Assembly (NCBI GenBank): GCA_009773645.1
Contig: WSYB01000005.1
Span: forward strand, 40,521-104,520
DNA: 64,000 bases
Source: Geobacteraceae bacterium
GTDB lineage: Bacteria > Desulfobacterota > Desulfuromonadia > Geobacterales > Geobacteraceae
Reading direction: 5' to 3'
Below, one piece after another: positions 26,408 to 34,489 of the stretch. Both the position numbers and the translations under genes were made by a program. Position 1 is the first letter of the stretch; every line of letters begins with the position of its first letter. Under the pieces are notes generated by a model that saw only the letters and a list, made by a program, of their open reading frames with translations, did not search any database and was not told where the DNA came from.

Positions 26408-27092
26408 TCTCCAGCTTTTCTACGGCCAGGTCCACGCCCTCAAGGGGGTTTCCCTCACCGTCCCGACCGGCGAGATCGTTACCCTCATCGGCGCCAACGG
26501 CGCCGGCAAAAGCTCCACACTGAAGGCCATTTCCGCGGTCCACCCTATCAAGGCGGGCGCCATCCTCTTCCAGGGGGAACCGATCCATACCCTGCCGTCC
26601 CATAAGGTTGTGGCCCGGGGGATATCCCACTGCCCCGAGGGGCGGCGGATATTCTATGACCTGTCGGTGCGGGAGAACCTGGCGCTGGGGGGGTACCTGC
26701 TGGGAAAGGGGGAGCTCTCCGCGCGGCTCGACTGGGTGCTCGGGCTCTTCCCCCGCCTCCGGGAGCGGATTGGCCAGGCGGGCGGCACCCTTTCCGGCGG
26801 GGAACAGCAGATGCTCGCAATTGCCCGTGCCCTCATGTGCAAGCCGGTTCTCCTCATGCTCGATGAGCCGTCACTGGGGCTCGCACCGCTCATGGTGGAG
26901 AAGATCTTCGAGACGGTCCTCGAACTGAACCGGACCGGTCTGACGGTATTGCTGGTGGAGCAGAACGCCCACTTCGCCTTGGAGATATCCCACCGGGGTT
27001 ATGTGCTTGAGACCGGCGAGGTCAAGCTGGAGGCGGAGTCGCGGGTATTGCTGGCGGACGAACGGGTGAAGAAGGCGTACCTTGGGGGATAG
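26391..27092 (+). CDS. livF: Branched-chain amino acid ABC transporter ATPase LivF
   Basis: 233-residue ATPase, second nucleotide-binding subunit. Walker A GANGAGKSSTLKAIS, signature LSGGEQQMLAIARAL, Walker B LLMLDEPSLGLAP, H-loop TVLLVEQNAHFALEISHRGYVLETG. I chose the TTG at 26391 because it follows GGGGGAGGGAAG and begins exactly where LivF proteins do (LTITDLQLFYG); the ATG further up would add about 30 residues translated out of the livG frame. It overlaps livG by 17 bases and ends the operon before a terminator. Confidence 0.93.
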
Positions 27093-27123
27093 AGAGCTTG
27101 AAAAGGCTTATGGTAAGCGGAAG

Positions 27124-27158
27124 AGGGACAGGTGGTGAGTGAGACCCGTCCCTTTTTT
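27124..27158 (+). terminator. Intrinsic terminator after livF
   Basis: GGGAC-A-GGT pairs with ACC-C-GTCCC (one A/C mismatch), loop of ten, followed by six T. It lies about 30 bases past the livF stop. Confidence 0.8.
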
Positions 27159-27243
27159 CCAGCCGAAAGGCCGTGACACGGCTTCATTTGCTGGTACTAT
27201 CTATCTCAGAGAATGCACCATGACTGTCGGGGGAGGGGAGACA

Positions 27244-27444
27244 ATGGCCTGGGAATATAAGATCGTCTACTTCGGATTGGACACCCTGGATGAAGATGAC
27301 TATGAAGAGCGGTTGCATGAGAGGGTGCACATGCTGAACGAGCTGGGGAGTGGAGGTTGGGAGCTGATTACGTTTCTTTCCCACAGAACTGCTGATAAGC
27401 TCGACAAATACCATGCGGTTTTTAAAAGGCCCGCAACCGGTTAA
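27244..27444 (+). CDS. DUF4177-like small protein
   Basis: 66 residues starting MAWEYKIVYFGLD, with the WE-Y-K-V beta strand and the GGWELITFLSH segment typical of the short DUF4177 proteins, whose function is unknown. GGGGAGGGGAGACA directly before the ATG at 27244 decides the start; earlier in-frame codons lack such a site. It stands between the liv operon and the yaiI-like gene, both on the same strand. Confidence 0.72.
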   Translation: MAWEYKIVYFGLDTLDEDDYEERLHERVHMLNELGSGGWELITFLSHRTADKLDKYHAVFKRPATG

Positions 27445-27468
27445 GTCTGAATGCACGGAGCCGTGAGC

Positions 27469-27930
27469 ATGAAAATCTGGATTGACGCAGACGCGTGCCC
27501 CCGGGTCATCAAGGAGATCGTGTTCCGGGCCTCGGAGCGCCTTCAGGTGCCGGTCTGCCTCGTGGCGAACAAGGACCTGTCGAAGTCCCATTCCCGTCTG
27601 GTAACGTCCGTGGTGGTTGCCGAGGGTTTTGACGCCGCGGACGACTATATTGTCCAGCACGCCGCGCCGCAGGACCTGGTGATTACCGCCGACATCCCCC
27701 TGGCCGCCCGGATCGTCGCCCGTGGAGGGGTGGCCCTCGACCCGCGGGGGGAGCTCTACACGGAGGAGAACGTGGGGGAGCGGCTCTCAATACGCGACCT
27801 GATGCAGGAACTCCGTGGGGCGGGGCTCGTTCAGGGTGGGCCGGCCCAGTTCGGCCTCACCGACCGGAAGCGGTTTGCCTCCGCCCTGGACCGCCTGCTG
27901 ACCCGGATGGTGAAGGGGAGATATCCTTGA
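27469..27930 (+). CDS. YaiI/YqxD family protein (DUF188, PIN-like)
   Basis: 153 residues with the family signature [17 protein letters not shown], the conserved [19 protein letters not shown] segment, and [26 protein letters not shown] in the middle. The acidic DADACP and ADIPLA motifs suggest a PIN-like nuclease fold; activity is not established. The ATG at 27469 follows GGAGCC; a start six codons earlier is possible. Its stop overlaps the TTG start of a small membrane protein. Confidence 0.9.
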   Translation: MKIWIDADACPRVIKEIVFRASERLQVPVCLVANKDLSKSHSRLVTSVVVAEGFDAADDYIVQHAAPQDLVITADIPLAARIVARGGVALDPRGELYTEENVGERLSIRDLMQELRGAGLVQGGPAQFGLTDRKRFASALDRLLTRMVKGRYP

Positions 27931-28097
27931 AGAAGCTTCTCGTGTGGGGGGCGGTCGGGCTGTTGACCACCGCTCTTCTCGACCCGTTGCTGTATTCCAT
28001 GCTCGACCAACCGATTCCGTGGTTCCGTGACGTGATAATGGGTGCGGGTGGTATGGTGTGCTTTTACTTGCTGATAAAATTCCGCGACGAACTGTGA
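27927..28097 (+). CDS. Small predicted membrane protein (56 aa, TTG start)
   Basis: A short frame that starts with TTG overlapping the yaiI stop (TTGA), preceded by GGGGAG six bases upstream. It encodes [21 protein letters not shown], a short polar loop (DQPIPWFRD), then [17 protein letters not shown], i.e. two membrane segments with a positive N-terminus. Codon use resembles its neighbours. No family is recognised. Translational coupling to yaiI is the main support. Confidence 0.55.
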   Translation: MKKLLVWGAVGLLTTALLDPLLYSMLDQPIPWFRDVIMGAGGMVCFYLLIKFRDEL

Positions 28098-28153
28098 CTT
28101 CCGTGAGTACTCCTGCAGAGCCGAGGGTCTCCCGGAAAATATTAAGGAGATTC

Positions 28154-28200
28154 CATCCGGAAACTCCGGATGAGAAACTAGTGGTTTCCAATTTGGAAAC
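28154..28200. promoter_or_regulatory. Two adjacent perfect palindromes upstream of the HNH gene
   Basis: CATCCGGA-aac-TCCGGATG (28154-28172) and GTTTCCAA-t-TTGGAAAC (28184-28200) lie within 60 bases of the HNH gene start, 11 bases apart. They may be operators or RNA hairpins. Neither is followed by a T-tract, so they are not terminators. Confidence 0.55.
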
Positions 28201-28212
28201 GAGGAGATTGCA

Positions 28213-28536
28213 ATGACACGCACTCCCCATCGCCCACGAATGGTAAAGGCAATTTCTCAGGAAGAAGCGGATGAACTAGTCCGCAAAATGCGGACAGAAC
28301 GCGCCGGGCTTGAAAATTACCGGGAGAAGTCCCTTAAACTCCACGGCTGGATCTGCGCCAAATGCGGCCGGGAATTCGAACAAGATAACCTGCACCTTCT
28401 AACTGTCCACCATAAGGATGGAAATCATAATTATAATCCTTCTGACGGTAGCAATTGGGAGAATCTATGCGTTTACTGTCATGACGACGAGCATAGTCGC
28501 GGGCTTTTAGGGGATTATCTGAGCAAGGATGAATAG
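28213..28536 (+). CDS. HNH nuclease, YajD family
   Basis: 107 residues. An HNH domain in the C-terminal two thirds: zinc-type CAKCGREF and CVYCHDDEH pairs around LLTVHHKDGNHNYNPSDGSNWENL, where HH, N and H supply the active site. The N-terminal part (SQEEADELVRKMRTERAGLENYREKSLKLHGW) matches the YajD leader. GAGGAG precedes the ATG. Free-standing HNH proteins of this type have unknown physiological targets; two palindromes upstream may bind a regulator. Confidence 0.87.
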   Translation: MTRTPHRPRMVKAISQEEADELVRKMRTERAGLENYREKSLKLHGWICAKCGREFEQDNLHLLTVHHKDGNHNYNPSDGSNWENLCVYCHDDEHSRGLLGDYLSKDE

Positions 28537-28596
28537 GTATGAAAATATCTTGAGTCCCCGGCGCGAGGAAGAAAGGGTATCCAGCTTGGTTGATCC

Positions 28597-29436
28597 TTAC
28601 TCTCCTTTCTCGCTCGGCGGAATCATCGCTTCGCATGGAACCTTCGTCTGGCACAGGCCGCAGCCGGTGGCCGCGACTCCGTACATATCTCCGACTGCCT
28701 GTGGGACTGTTCCATAAACGTAACTGCGGCATTTCGCCTTGTCGTGTCCCTCCTGCGAAATGGCTCCCACAGGGCAACGGTCGATGCACATGCCACAGCT
28801 CCCTTCCCGGAAGAAAAGGCAGTTTGACCGGTGGTCAACAGCAGGGCGCAGGGAAGGGAAGAGAGCGAGATCGGTAATGACGCTCCCGAGGCGGTGGGCG
28901 ATTCCCCTCTGGGTGATGAGGGCGTCGCTGAGACTGAAGGTGCCGAGCCCTGCCGCATAGGCAGCGTGCCGTTCCGACCAGGTGGAGGCGATGCCGACCG
29001 GTGTGTCGCCCATCTCGCGCCATTTTGCGGAGAGCTGCGGGGCGAGCGCCAGATGACCTTTCTCGGCAAGCCAGCCGACCATGTGCCGCCGTAGCGTGAC
29101 GTTGAATACTTCGCCGAAGGTTCTGGTCTCGGCCCACTCACGGGATGGCCACGTTTCTTGCTTTCGGTTGCTCTCCCTTGTCGTGCGGCCGATGGGAAGG
29201 ACCCAGCTGATAACCGTCGCCGCTCGAGCCTCATTTCCGAAGTCGCTCTCCATGAGCTCCTGTGGGGTCAGGTGGAAAGGACCGATGATCTCCTTGTAGC
29301 GGGCGAATATCTGGTCGTCAGCCGCGGCAAAGCCGACGAGGGGCACTTCAAAGTAGGGCTCACCACCCCCCGGCCGACGGTTGTCGGGGCTCTTCTGTAC
29401 ATATCGCTCAATCTCGGCGCGAATTGCCTGCTCCAT
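28597..29436 (-). CDS. QueG-like Fe-S protein (epoxyqueuosine reductase-related)
   Basis: 279 residues. The C-terminal half holds two cluster motifs, CGMCIDRCPVGAI (with a fourth Cys in DKAKC) and CGLCQTKVPCE, as in epoxyqueuosine reductase QueG and reductive-dehalogenase-like proteins. GTFSLSDALITQRGIAHRLGSVITDL is the conserved stretch before them. The N-terminus differs from true QueG and the HEAT-repeat C-terminal extension of long QueG is absent, so this is probably a paralogue with another substrate. It follows a B12-binding radical SAM gene with 35 bases between them, which hints at a shared cobalamin or redox function. Confidence 0.75.
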   Translation of the reverse strand: MEQAIRAEIERYVQKSPDNRRPGGGEPYFEVPLVGFAAADDQIFARYKEIIGPFHLTPQELMESDFGNEARAATVISWVLPIGRTTRESNRKQETWPSREWAETRTFGEVFNVTLRRHMVGWLAEKGHLALAPQLSAKWREMGDTPVGIASTWSERHAAYAAGLGTFSLSDALITQRGIAHRLGSVITDLALFPSLRPAVDHRSNCLFFREGSCGMCIDRCPVGAISQEGHDKAKCRSYVYGTVPQAVGDMYGVAATGCGLCQTKVPCEAMIPPSEKGE

Positions 29437-29471
29437 ATATTATCCCGTCTTGTGATGCGGCAGGCTTCGGT

Positions 29472-30986
29472 TCATTCCGTCAAACCGTTGTCGAACATGC
29501 CGCTCCAGCTGATTTTTTCGGTAATCTTTCGAAAGTGGAACCCATAGATGGCAAAGGTGATGGCAAGCGGAAACAGTCGCGGACGTCTCGTGAGGGACCA
29601 GAAAAAGAGTTTCCAGAAATGGAACCTCTCCTTGCCGATGATGCCCAGTACAACTATCGATTTCAAAAACGCCCCGCAATATCCCGGCTTCAGGCGAAAC
29701 GGTCCCTGCTGCAGCGGCTGGTAATCCTTGAGAAACATGGTCACCCGCTGATAATAATTTTTGGGGGAGTAAATGGTCGTGAGGATGGTTCGGTAGCCGT
29801 TGATAAGCGTATCGGCCTTCATGTTCGGAATGAAGTTGAGGGCAACGGCCGTGTTGTTGCCCGAGGTGCTTCCCAACAGTCTTCCTTCACGGTGCAGGCG
29901 CTGGTAGAGCTTGGTGCCGCTAAGAGCGGTAAGCATGCCGACCATGGCGGTGACGATGCCGCTCTCCTGAATGAAACGGATCTGCCTTTCAAAGATGGAC
30001 GGCGGGTCGCTGTCGAAACCGACGATGAACCCCGCCTGCACCTGCAGGCCGGCCTGCTGAATCCTCCTGACGGAGGCCAGTAGATCGCGGTTTTTGTTCT
30101 GCACCTTGCCGCTCTCCGAAAGCCCCTCATCATGGGGGGTCTCGATGCCGACAAACACCTCCTCGAACCCTCCCTTTACCATCAGCGCCATCAACTCATC
30201 GTCATCGGCCAGGTCGATGGATGCTTCGGTAAAAAAGGCGAAGGGATGTTTTTCCCGCTCCTGCCAATCGATGATGGCGGGGAGAATCACGTTTTTCAGC
30301 TTCCGTTTGTCGCCGATGAAGTTGTCGTCGACGAAAAATACCCCTCCTCGCCACCCCCGTGCATGGAGTGCATCCAGTTCCATGACGATCTGCTCACTGG
30401 TTTTGGTCCGCGGTTTGCGTCCGAACAACTGCGTGATGTCGCAGAACTCGCAGTCAAAGGGGCACCCCCGGGAATACTGGATGTTCATGGCGGCGTACTT
30501 TCCGGGATTGATCAGTTCCCAGAGCGGGAGGGGGGTGTGATTCATGTCTGTAAATCGGTCGGCCGCATAGATATGGTGCGCTTGGCCGCGTGCCAGGTCA
30601 TCCAGGAACAGGGGGAGGGTGATTTCCGCCTCGCCCAGCACCAGGTGGTCCACCCCGTCAAACTCTGCCGGGGCGGTGGTAAAGAGGGGTCCGCCGGCGA
30701 CGGTTTTAACCCCCAGTCGACGGCACCGCGTCAGGACGTCGTTTACCGACTCCCTCTGAACGGTCATGGCGCTGATGAAGACGTAGTCTGCCCAGGTAAG
30801 TTCCCGGTCGGAGAGTGGCTGCACGTTCATATCGACGAGCCGTTTTTCCCACTCTTTGGGAAGCATGGCGGCTACGGTCAGAAGTCCCAGTGGGGGAAAG
30901 CTGGCCTTCTTGCCGATGAATTTCAGGGCATGCCGGAAACTCCAGAAGGTGTCCGGATACTCGGGATAAACAAAAAGAATTTTCAT
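29472..30986 (-). CDS. B12-binding radical SAM protein with DUF4070 domain
   Basis: 504 residues in three parts: an N-terminal cobalamin-binding-like domain (ILFVYPEYPDTFWSF to residue 140), a radical SAM barrel with the cluster motif CPFDCEFCDITQLFGRKPRTK, and a C-terminal DUF4070 region (YYQRVTMFLKDYQP...). The domain order is shared with the hopanoid C-2 methylase HpnP and with many uncharacterised methylases, but the opening differs from HpnP, so the substrate is unknown. GGGAGG precedes the ATG. Probably co-transcribed with the QueG-like gene downstream. Confidence 0.85.
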   Translation of the reverse strand: MKILFVYPEYPDTFWSFRHALKFIGKKASFPPLGLLTVAAMLPKEWEKRLVDMNVQPLSDRELTWADYVFISAMTVQRESVNDVLTRCRRLGVKTVAGGPLFTTAPAEFDGVDHLVLGEAEITLPLFLDDLARGQAHHIYAADRFTDMNHTPLPLWELINPGKYAAMNIQYSRGCPFDCEFCDITQLFGRKPRTKTSEQIVMELDALHARGWRGGVFFVDDNFIGDKRKLKNVILPAIIDWQEREKHPFAFFTEASIDLADDDELMALMVKGGFEEVFVGIETPHDEGLSESGKVQNKNRDLLASVRRIQQAGLQVQAGFIVGFDSDPPSIFERQIRFIQESGIVTAMVGMLTALSGTKLYQRLHREGRLLGSTSGNNTAVALNFIPNMKADTLINGYRTILTTIYSPKNYYQRVTMFLKDYQPLQQGPFRLKPGYCGAFLKSIVVLGIIGKERFHFWKLFFWSLTRRPRLFPLAITFAIYGFHFRKITEKISWSGMFDNGLTE

Positions 30987-31206
30987 AGGGGGTTCCTCCC
31001 TTTTTTCCCAAGGCGGTTAAAGGGCAGACTGTTTCATCTGATTACATTCTACTGGTATCCCCGCAAATTTCATGTAATTCTATTGTAAAAGTGAAATCGC
31101 CGCATTTAAATTGCTTGACATTGTTCACGCAAAGCTGTTACGGTCGGAAAAGTCCGTGGATATTCCCGGATAAAATACACAAGAAGTATCAGGAGAAAGT
31201 AAGAAC

Positions 31207-31407
31207 ATGGTAAACGGAACGGTAAAATGGTTTAATGACAGCAAGGGGTTTGGTTTTCTTGAGCAGGAGAACGGTGAGGATGTATTTGTCCATTTCTCCG
31301 CCATCACGAGCGACGGTTTCAAATCCCTGGCTGAAGGCGATAGGGTAACTTTCGAACTGGTCAAAGGGCCGAAGGGTCTGCAGGCGGCCAACGTCACCAG
31401 AGTTTAA
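31207..31407 (+). CDS. cspA: Cold-shock-domain RNA chaperone
   Basis: 66 residues, a complete CSD. Both RNA-binding motifs are present: KGFGFLE (RNP1-like) and VFVHFSAI (RNP2). The start [17 protein letters not shown] is canonical. AGGAG lies about ten bases upstream. A long leader (from a TTGACA near 31115) may fold in a temperature-dependent manner, as in other cspA genes, but this was not shown. A strong terminator follows the stop. Confidence 0.95.
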   Translation: MVNGTVKWFNDSKGFGFLEQENGEDVFVHFSAITSDGFKSLAEGDRVTFELVKGPKGLQAANVTRV

Positions 31408-31427
31408 GCACAGTACGTTATCGGCAC

Positions 31428-31462
31428 AAAAAAGCCCCGGAGAAACCCGGGGCTTTTTTTTT
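31428..31462 (+). terminator. Intrinsic terminator after cspA-like gene
   Basis: GCCCCGG with CCGGGGC around a short AGAAAC loop, preceded by six A and followed by nine T; works in either direction, best on the plus strand. Confidence 0.9.
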
Positions 31463-31537
31463 AGGCCAAAACCAGACACAACCCTGATGCGTCCTTCTAA
31501 TCCGACTCTGCATTCAACCATATCAGAAAAAGCATTT

Positions 31538-31683
31538 TGAACACGGATCAAATCTGATTTATACGGATTTTCACGGATTTAAACCTTTGAGAGCATTAAC
31601 CCAAAAGGTTGTGGTAGTACCCCGGTTATCTCCTTGAATTATCAGTTTTAATCCGCTTTTTCCGTGTTAATCCGTGTCCAATT
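31538..31683. repeat. CACGGATT-type inverted repeats
   Basis: Several copies of (A)CACGGAT and ACGGATTT (from 31540 to 31580) face TCCGTGTTAATCCGTGT near 31660-31680, giving imperfect inverted repeats around an AT-rich loop. It lies between cspA and the convergent sensor kinase. It has no coding potential. Confidence 0.5.
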
Positions 31684-31696
31684 GCCGTTTTTAGGT

Positions 31697-33208
31697 TCAA
31701 GTTGACGCATCATCGACCATCTCCACCCAGAAGGTGCTGCCGCCGCCGGGAGTTTCTTCCACCCAGGCCAGGCCCCCATGCAGACGGGCGATCTTCTGCA
31801 CCGTGGCAAGGCCCACCCCTGTTCCCTCAATTGTTTTCCCCGTGGAGCCCCGGTAGAAGAGGTCGAACACGCAACTCCGCTCCTCTGCCGGGATGCCCGG
31901 ACCATGGTCGCGGACATAGAACCGCACCCGCTCTCGTTTTTTCTCCCCCCCCACTTCGATTGACTTGCCATCTTTGCCCGCATAGCGAATGGCATTGCCG
32001 ATCAGGTTATCGAAAACCTGGGTCAGGAGAGTCTCCGGTATCCGGAGGTTCGGCAGGGATCCCGTCTGCACGGTAATTCCGGCATTGGCAAGCTGGCTGT
32101 ACAACCCCGCCATGACTTCACGCACCACCTCGTTGCTATCAGTCGGCTCGGCAGGGCGCTCCAGATGGCCCACTCTGGAGAGGGCGAGAAGGTCTTCCAG
32201 AAGCCCCAGCATCCTGTGCCCCTGTCGTTCTACCTCCGTAAGGATGTTCCTTGCTTGCTCATCCAGACGTTCCCCGTACTGCTCCCTGAGAAACTCGGTG
32301 TAACCGATGATGGGGGTAAGCGGCGAACGGAGGTCGTGGGAAACGGTATAGACGAAGGCGTCCAAATCCCGGTTCGCCTCCCGCAGTTCCTCTTCCACCC
32401 GTTTACGGTCGGTGATGTCCTGGACCAGTCCGATGCAATAGAGCGCCTGTCGATCGGCTTTTATGACGCAGGCCACCGAGGCGTGTCCCCAGACGGTCTG
32501 GCCGTCTTTGCGCACATACCGTTTCTCATAGTGGAGGTGCTGCCGCTTGCCGGCGAATATTTCGCCGTAATGGAGGGATGTTCTGTCCTGGTCTTCGGGA
32601 TGGGTTACGTCCTCGATGGTGAGATGCGCCAGTTCTGCTTCGCTGTAGCCGAGTAAACTGCAAAAGGCCGGATTCGCCTGCAGAATTTCCCCCGTGGGTG
32701 ATATGATGACCATACCGGCAGCGGCTATGGTGAAAACCGAACGGAACCGCTCCTCGCTCTCACGCAGCGTCTTCTCCGCCCGCCGGCGTTCGACGATGTG
32801 ATCCCATTCCCGCAGAGCCCGCTCGACAATGTGCGGCATGTCCGCCAGGGTGGCGGGGGACTTGAGCAGGTAATCGAGGGCACCGCTCTTCATTGCTTCC
32901 ACCGCTTCCTTCTCGTCTCCCTGGCTGGTCAGGATCACGATGGGAAAGGCCGTTTCTCCCCTGACCGCCGACAACAGCTCGATGCCGCTGCCGTCGGGCA
33001 GAAGGAGATCGACAATCGCCAGATCGGGTCGAAGCTCTGCCAGCTTGTCGCGTGCTTCGGCAAGGCTGCGTGCAACACTCAGTTTGATCTGCAGATCTCT
33101 AACCGCCAAGGCTTCGCGGATCAACTCAACATGGAGAAGTGAATCTTCGACCAGGAGTATCCGGACTGTTTTCCCGGCAAGCATCGTATCCGGGGAGGAC
33201 ATGGCCAT
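31697..33208 (-). CDS. Response-regulator/PAS/histidine kinase hybrid
   Basis: 503 residues, soluble. An N-terminal receiver (RILLVEDS; phosphoacceptor Asp in LAIVDLLLPDGSG; LKSPA) is followed by a PAS/PAC module (FRSVFTIAAAGMVIIS to VQDITDRKR, about residues 155-275), an H-box (VYTVSHDLRSPLTPIIGY), and an ATPase domain with NLIGNAIRYA, DHGPGIPAEE and GTGVGLATV. The C-terminus resembles phytochrome-type bacterial kinases. The start at 33208 has AGAGG upstream; it is the second codon of a longer frame. No cognate regulator is adjacent. The signal may be redox or a small molecule at PAS. Confidence 0.88.
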   Translation of the reverse strand: MAMSSPDTMLAGKTVRILLVEDSLLHVELIREALAVRDLQIKLSVARSLAEARDKLAELRPDLAIVDLLLPDGSGIELLSAVRGETAFPIVILTSQGDEKEAVEAMKSGALDYLLKSPATLADMPHIVERALREWDHIVERRRAEKTLRESEERFRSVFTIAAAGMVIISPTGEILQANPAFCSLLGYSEAELAHLTIEDVTHPEDQDRTSLHYGEIFAGKRQHLHYEKRYVRKDGQTVWGHASVACVIKADRQALYCIGLVQDITDRKRVEEELREANRDLDAFVYTVSHDLRSPLTPIIGYTEFLREQYGERLDEQARNILTEVERQGHRMLGLLEDLLALSRVGHLERPAEPTDSNEVVREVMAGLYSQLANAGITVQTGSLPNLRIPETLLTQVFDNLIGNAIRYAGKDGKSIEVGGEKKRERVRFYVRDHGPGIPAEERSCVFDLFYRGSTGKTIEGTGVGLATVQKIARLHGGLAWVEETPGGGSTFWVEMVDDAST

Positions 33209-33333
33209 CAAAAACCTCTTTCTTCTGTAGTGGCACTGTCCGCGTAAGCACGTTGCCTGAGAAGCCGGCGCATTGTCAAAACGTGCAATTATGGGAGTCT
33301 GTCGGACTTAAAAATCGTAGCGAAAATTCGATT

Positions 33334-33981
33334 TTACCCCTTTTCATTCACCAGCTTCAGGATATCATCCGTTACGTCCTGAGTTTTTACCTCGCTGCCG
33401 AGATAGAGGAGCTCCTTCTTCACAATGATGGCCGCATAGCCGTTGGCCTTGCCATAGGTGTCGACAACCTGCTCGATCTCGCGGAAAAGCTTGCGGGTAA
33501 GCTCCTCCTGCATGGTCTGGAGTTCCTTCTCGGCGTTCTGTACGAACTTCTGGTAATCCTCGATCTTTTTTTCGAACTCCTTGGCCTTGACCGCCCGCTG
33601 TTGGGGGGTAAAGGTTGCCAGTTTCTCCTCGATCGCGGCTTTCTGCTTTTCCAGCTGCTTTTTCCTGGCGGTGATCTGGGTCTGTAACTTGTCTTTTTTC
33701 CCCTTGAGCCGGGCCTGGGCTGCCTTCCCCTGGGTCGATTCGCTGCCGATCCTGACGATATCGGCAAAGCCGATTGTAAAGGCCCGCTCCACCTTGGCCG
33801 GTTCGGCAACTTTCTGCACAGGGCTTGCCGTAGCGGGCACCGCCGGATTTGTAGGGAGTTCGTCGCCGGCTTTTGGCTTAAGGTCGGGATTGGTCTCTAC
33901 AGCACCGGTTATGGCCGGCAGGGCAATGAGGGAAGAACTGAAGAGTACGGCGATAAAGAATTTTCCAAAAACTTTGGGCAT
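33334..33981 (-). CDS. OmpH/Skp-family periplasmic chaperone
   Basis: 215 residues with a signal peptide (FFIAVLFSSSLIALPAITGA). After a Pro/Ala-rich stretch, FTIGFADIVRIGSES starts the OmpH domain, and a long coiled coil (KGKKDKLQTQITARKKQLEKQ...) forms the tentacles typical of Skp. The C-terminal sheet region (YAAIIVKKELLYLG) closes the domain. ATG at 33981 has GAGG upstream; an earlier TTG does not. It probably helps outer-membrane proteins fold. It does not lie beside bamA here, as Skp genes often do, so it may be a second copy. Confidence 0.85.
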   Translation of the reverse strand: MPKVFGKFFIAVLFSSSLIALPAITGAVETNPDLKPKAGDELPTNPAVPATASPVQKVAEPAKVERAFTIGFADIVRIGSESTQGKAAQARLKGKKDKLQTQITARKKQLEKQKAAIEEKLATFTPQQRAVKAKEFEKKIEDYQKFVQNAEKELQTMQEELTRKLFREIEQVVDTYGKANGYAAIIVKKELLYLGSEVKTQDVTDDILKLVNEKG

Positions 33982-34221
33982 GATAGTTCCTCGTTCCGGC
34001 AAGCAGGGCCTGCCTGGTGGTTTTGCTAGACCGGGAGAGCATAGCGCATTTTCGCGAATTAGACAAACATAGAAAGCAAAAACCCCGCCGGTTCAGCGTT
34101 GGTCACAGCGGCAGGAAAATTGATATACAAAACGGTAACACTATAATTACATTTTGCTTGACGGGATGAATTCACTTAGGGTAAGGTATTTTGAAATACG
34201 CAATAAATCGTGTTTTAGATA

Positions 34222-34304
34222 GACGAGAATACTAAACCATCCGCGAGGATGGGGCGGAAAGCCTACAGGGTCTCACCGAGACAGCCGGGTCGCCGAAATA
34301 TCAT
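34222..34304 (+). promoter_or_regulatory. GEMM-I riboswitch (cGAMP or c-di-GMP), copy 1
   Basis: The GEMM-I core is clear: TAAACCATCC, a GCGA tetraloop with GGATGG, GGCGGAAAGCCTACAGGGTCTC, ACCGAGACAGCCGGG, then CGCCGAAAT. It lies about 190 bases upstream of a tetrahaem cytochrome gene and is followed by a terminator that shares the CAGCCGGG strand. Published work (2015) showed that a Geobacter subset of GEMM-I riboswitches senses 3',3'-cGAMP and sits before cytochrome genes. The ligand here is inferred from that. Confidence 0.9.
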
Positions 34305-34329
34305 GGATATTACGGCCCGGCTGTTTTTG
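34282..34329 (+). terminator. Expression-platform terminator of GEMM-I copy 1
   Basis: CAGCCGGG (34282-34289) pairs with CCCGGCTG (34316-34323), followed by TTTTTG. The left arm is also part of the aptamer, so ligand binding and termination exclude each other, the arrangement of an ON switch. Confidence 0.82.
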
Positions 34330-34489
34330 TGTCCGCCTTGCAACAGAAGATAGAGTCTTCCGGCCAACATCAGGAAATAACAACGCGGGTAAATGACGGC
34401 AAAGCGCGCGTGAGACCGGCAAAACCGCACAACAGGCGGGCGCTCCGGAATTCATCCGGAGCGCTGGCATCGAAGCGAAAGGAGAGGTG

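Noticed and set aside
29472..30986. Assignment as hopanoid C-2 methylase HpnP
   Set aside because: Domain order fits, but the N-terminal sequence expected for HpnP (with GGVQAFMPPQG, as I recall it) is not present; left as a DUF4070 radical SAM protein.
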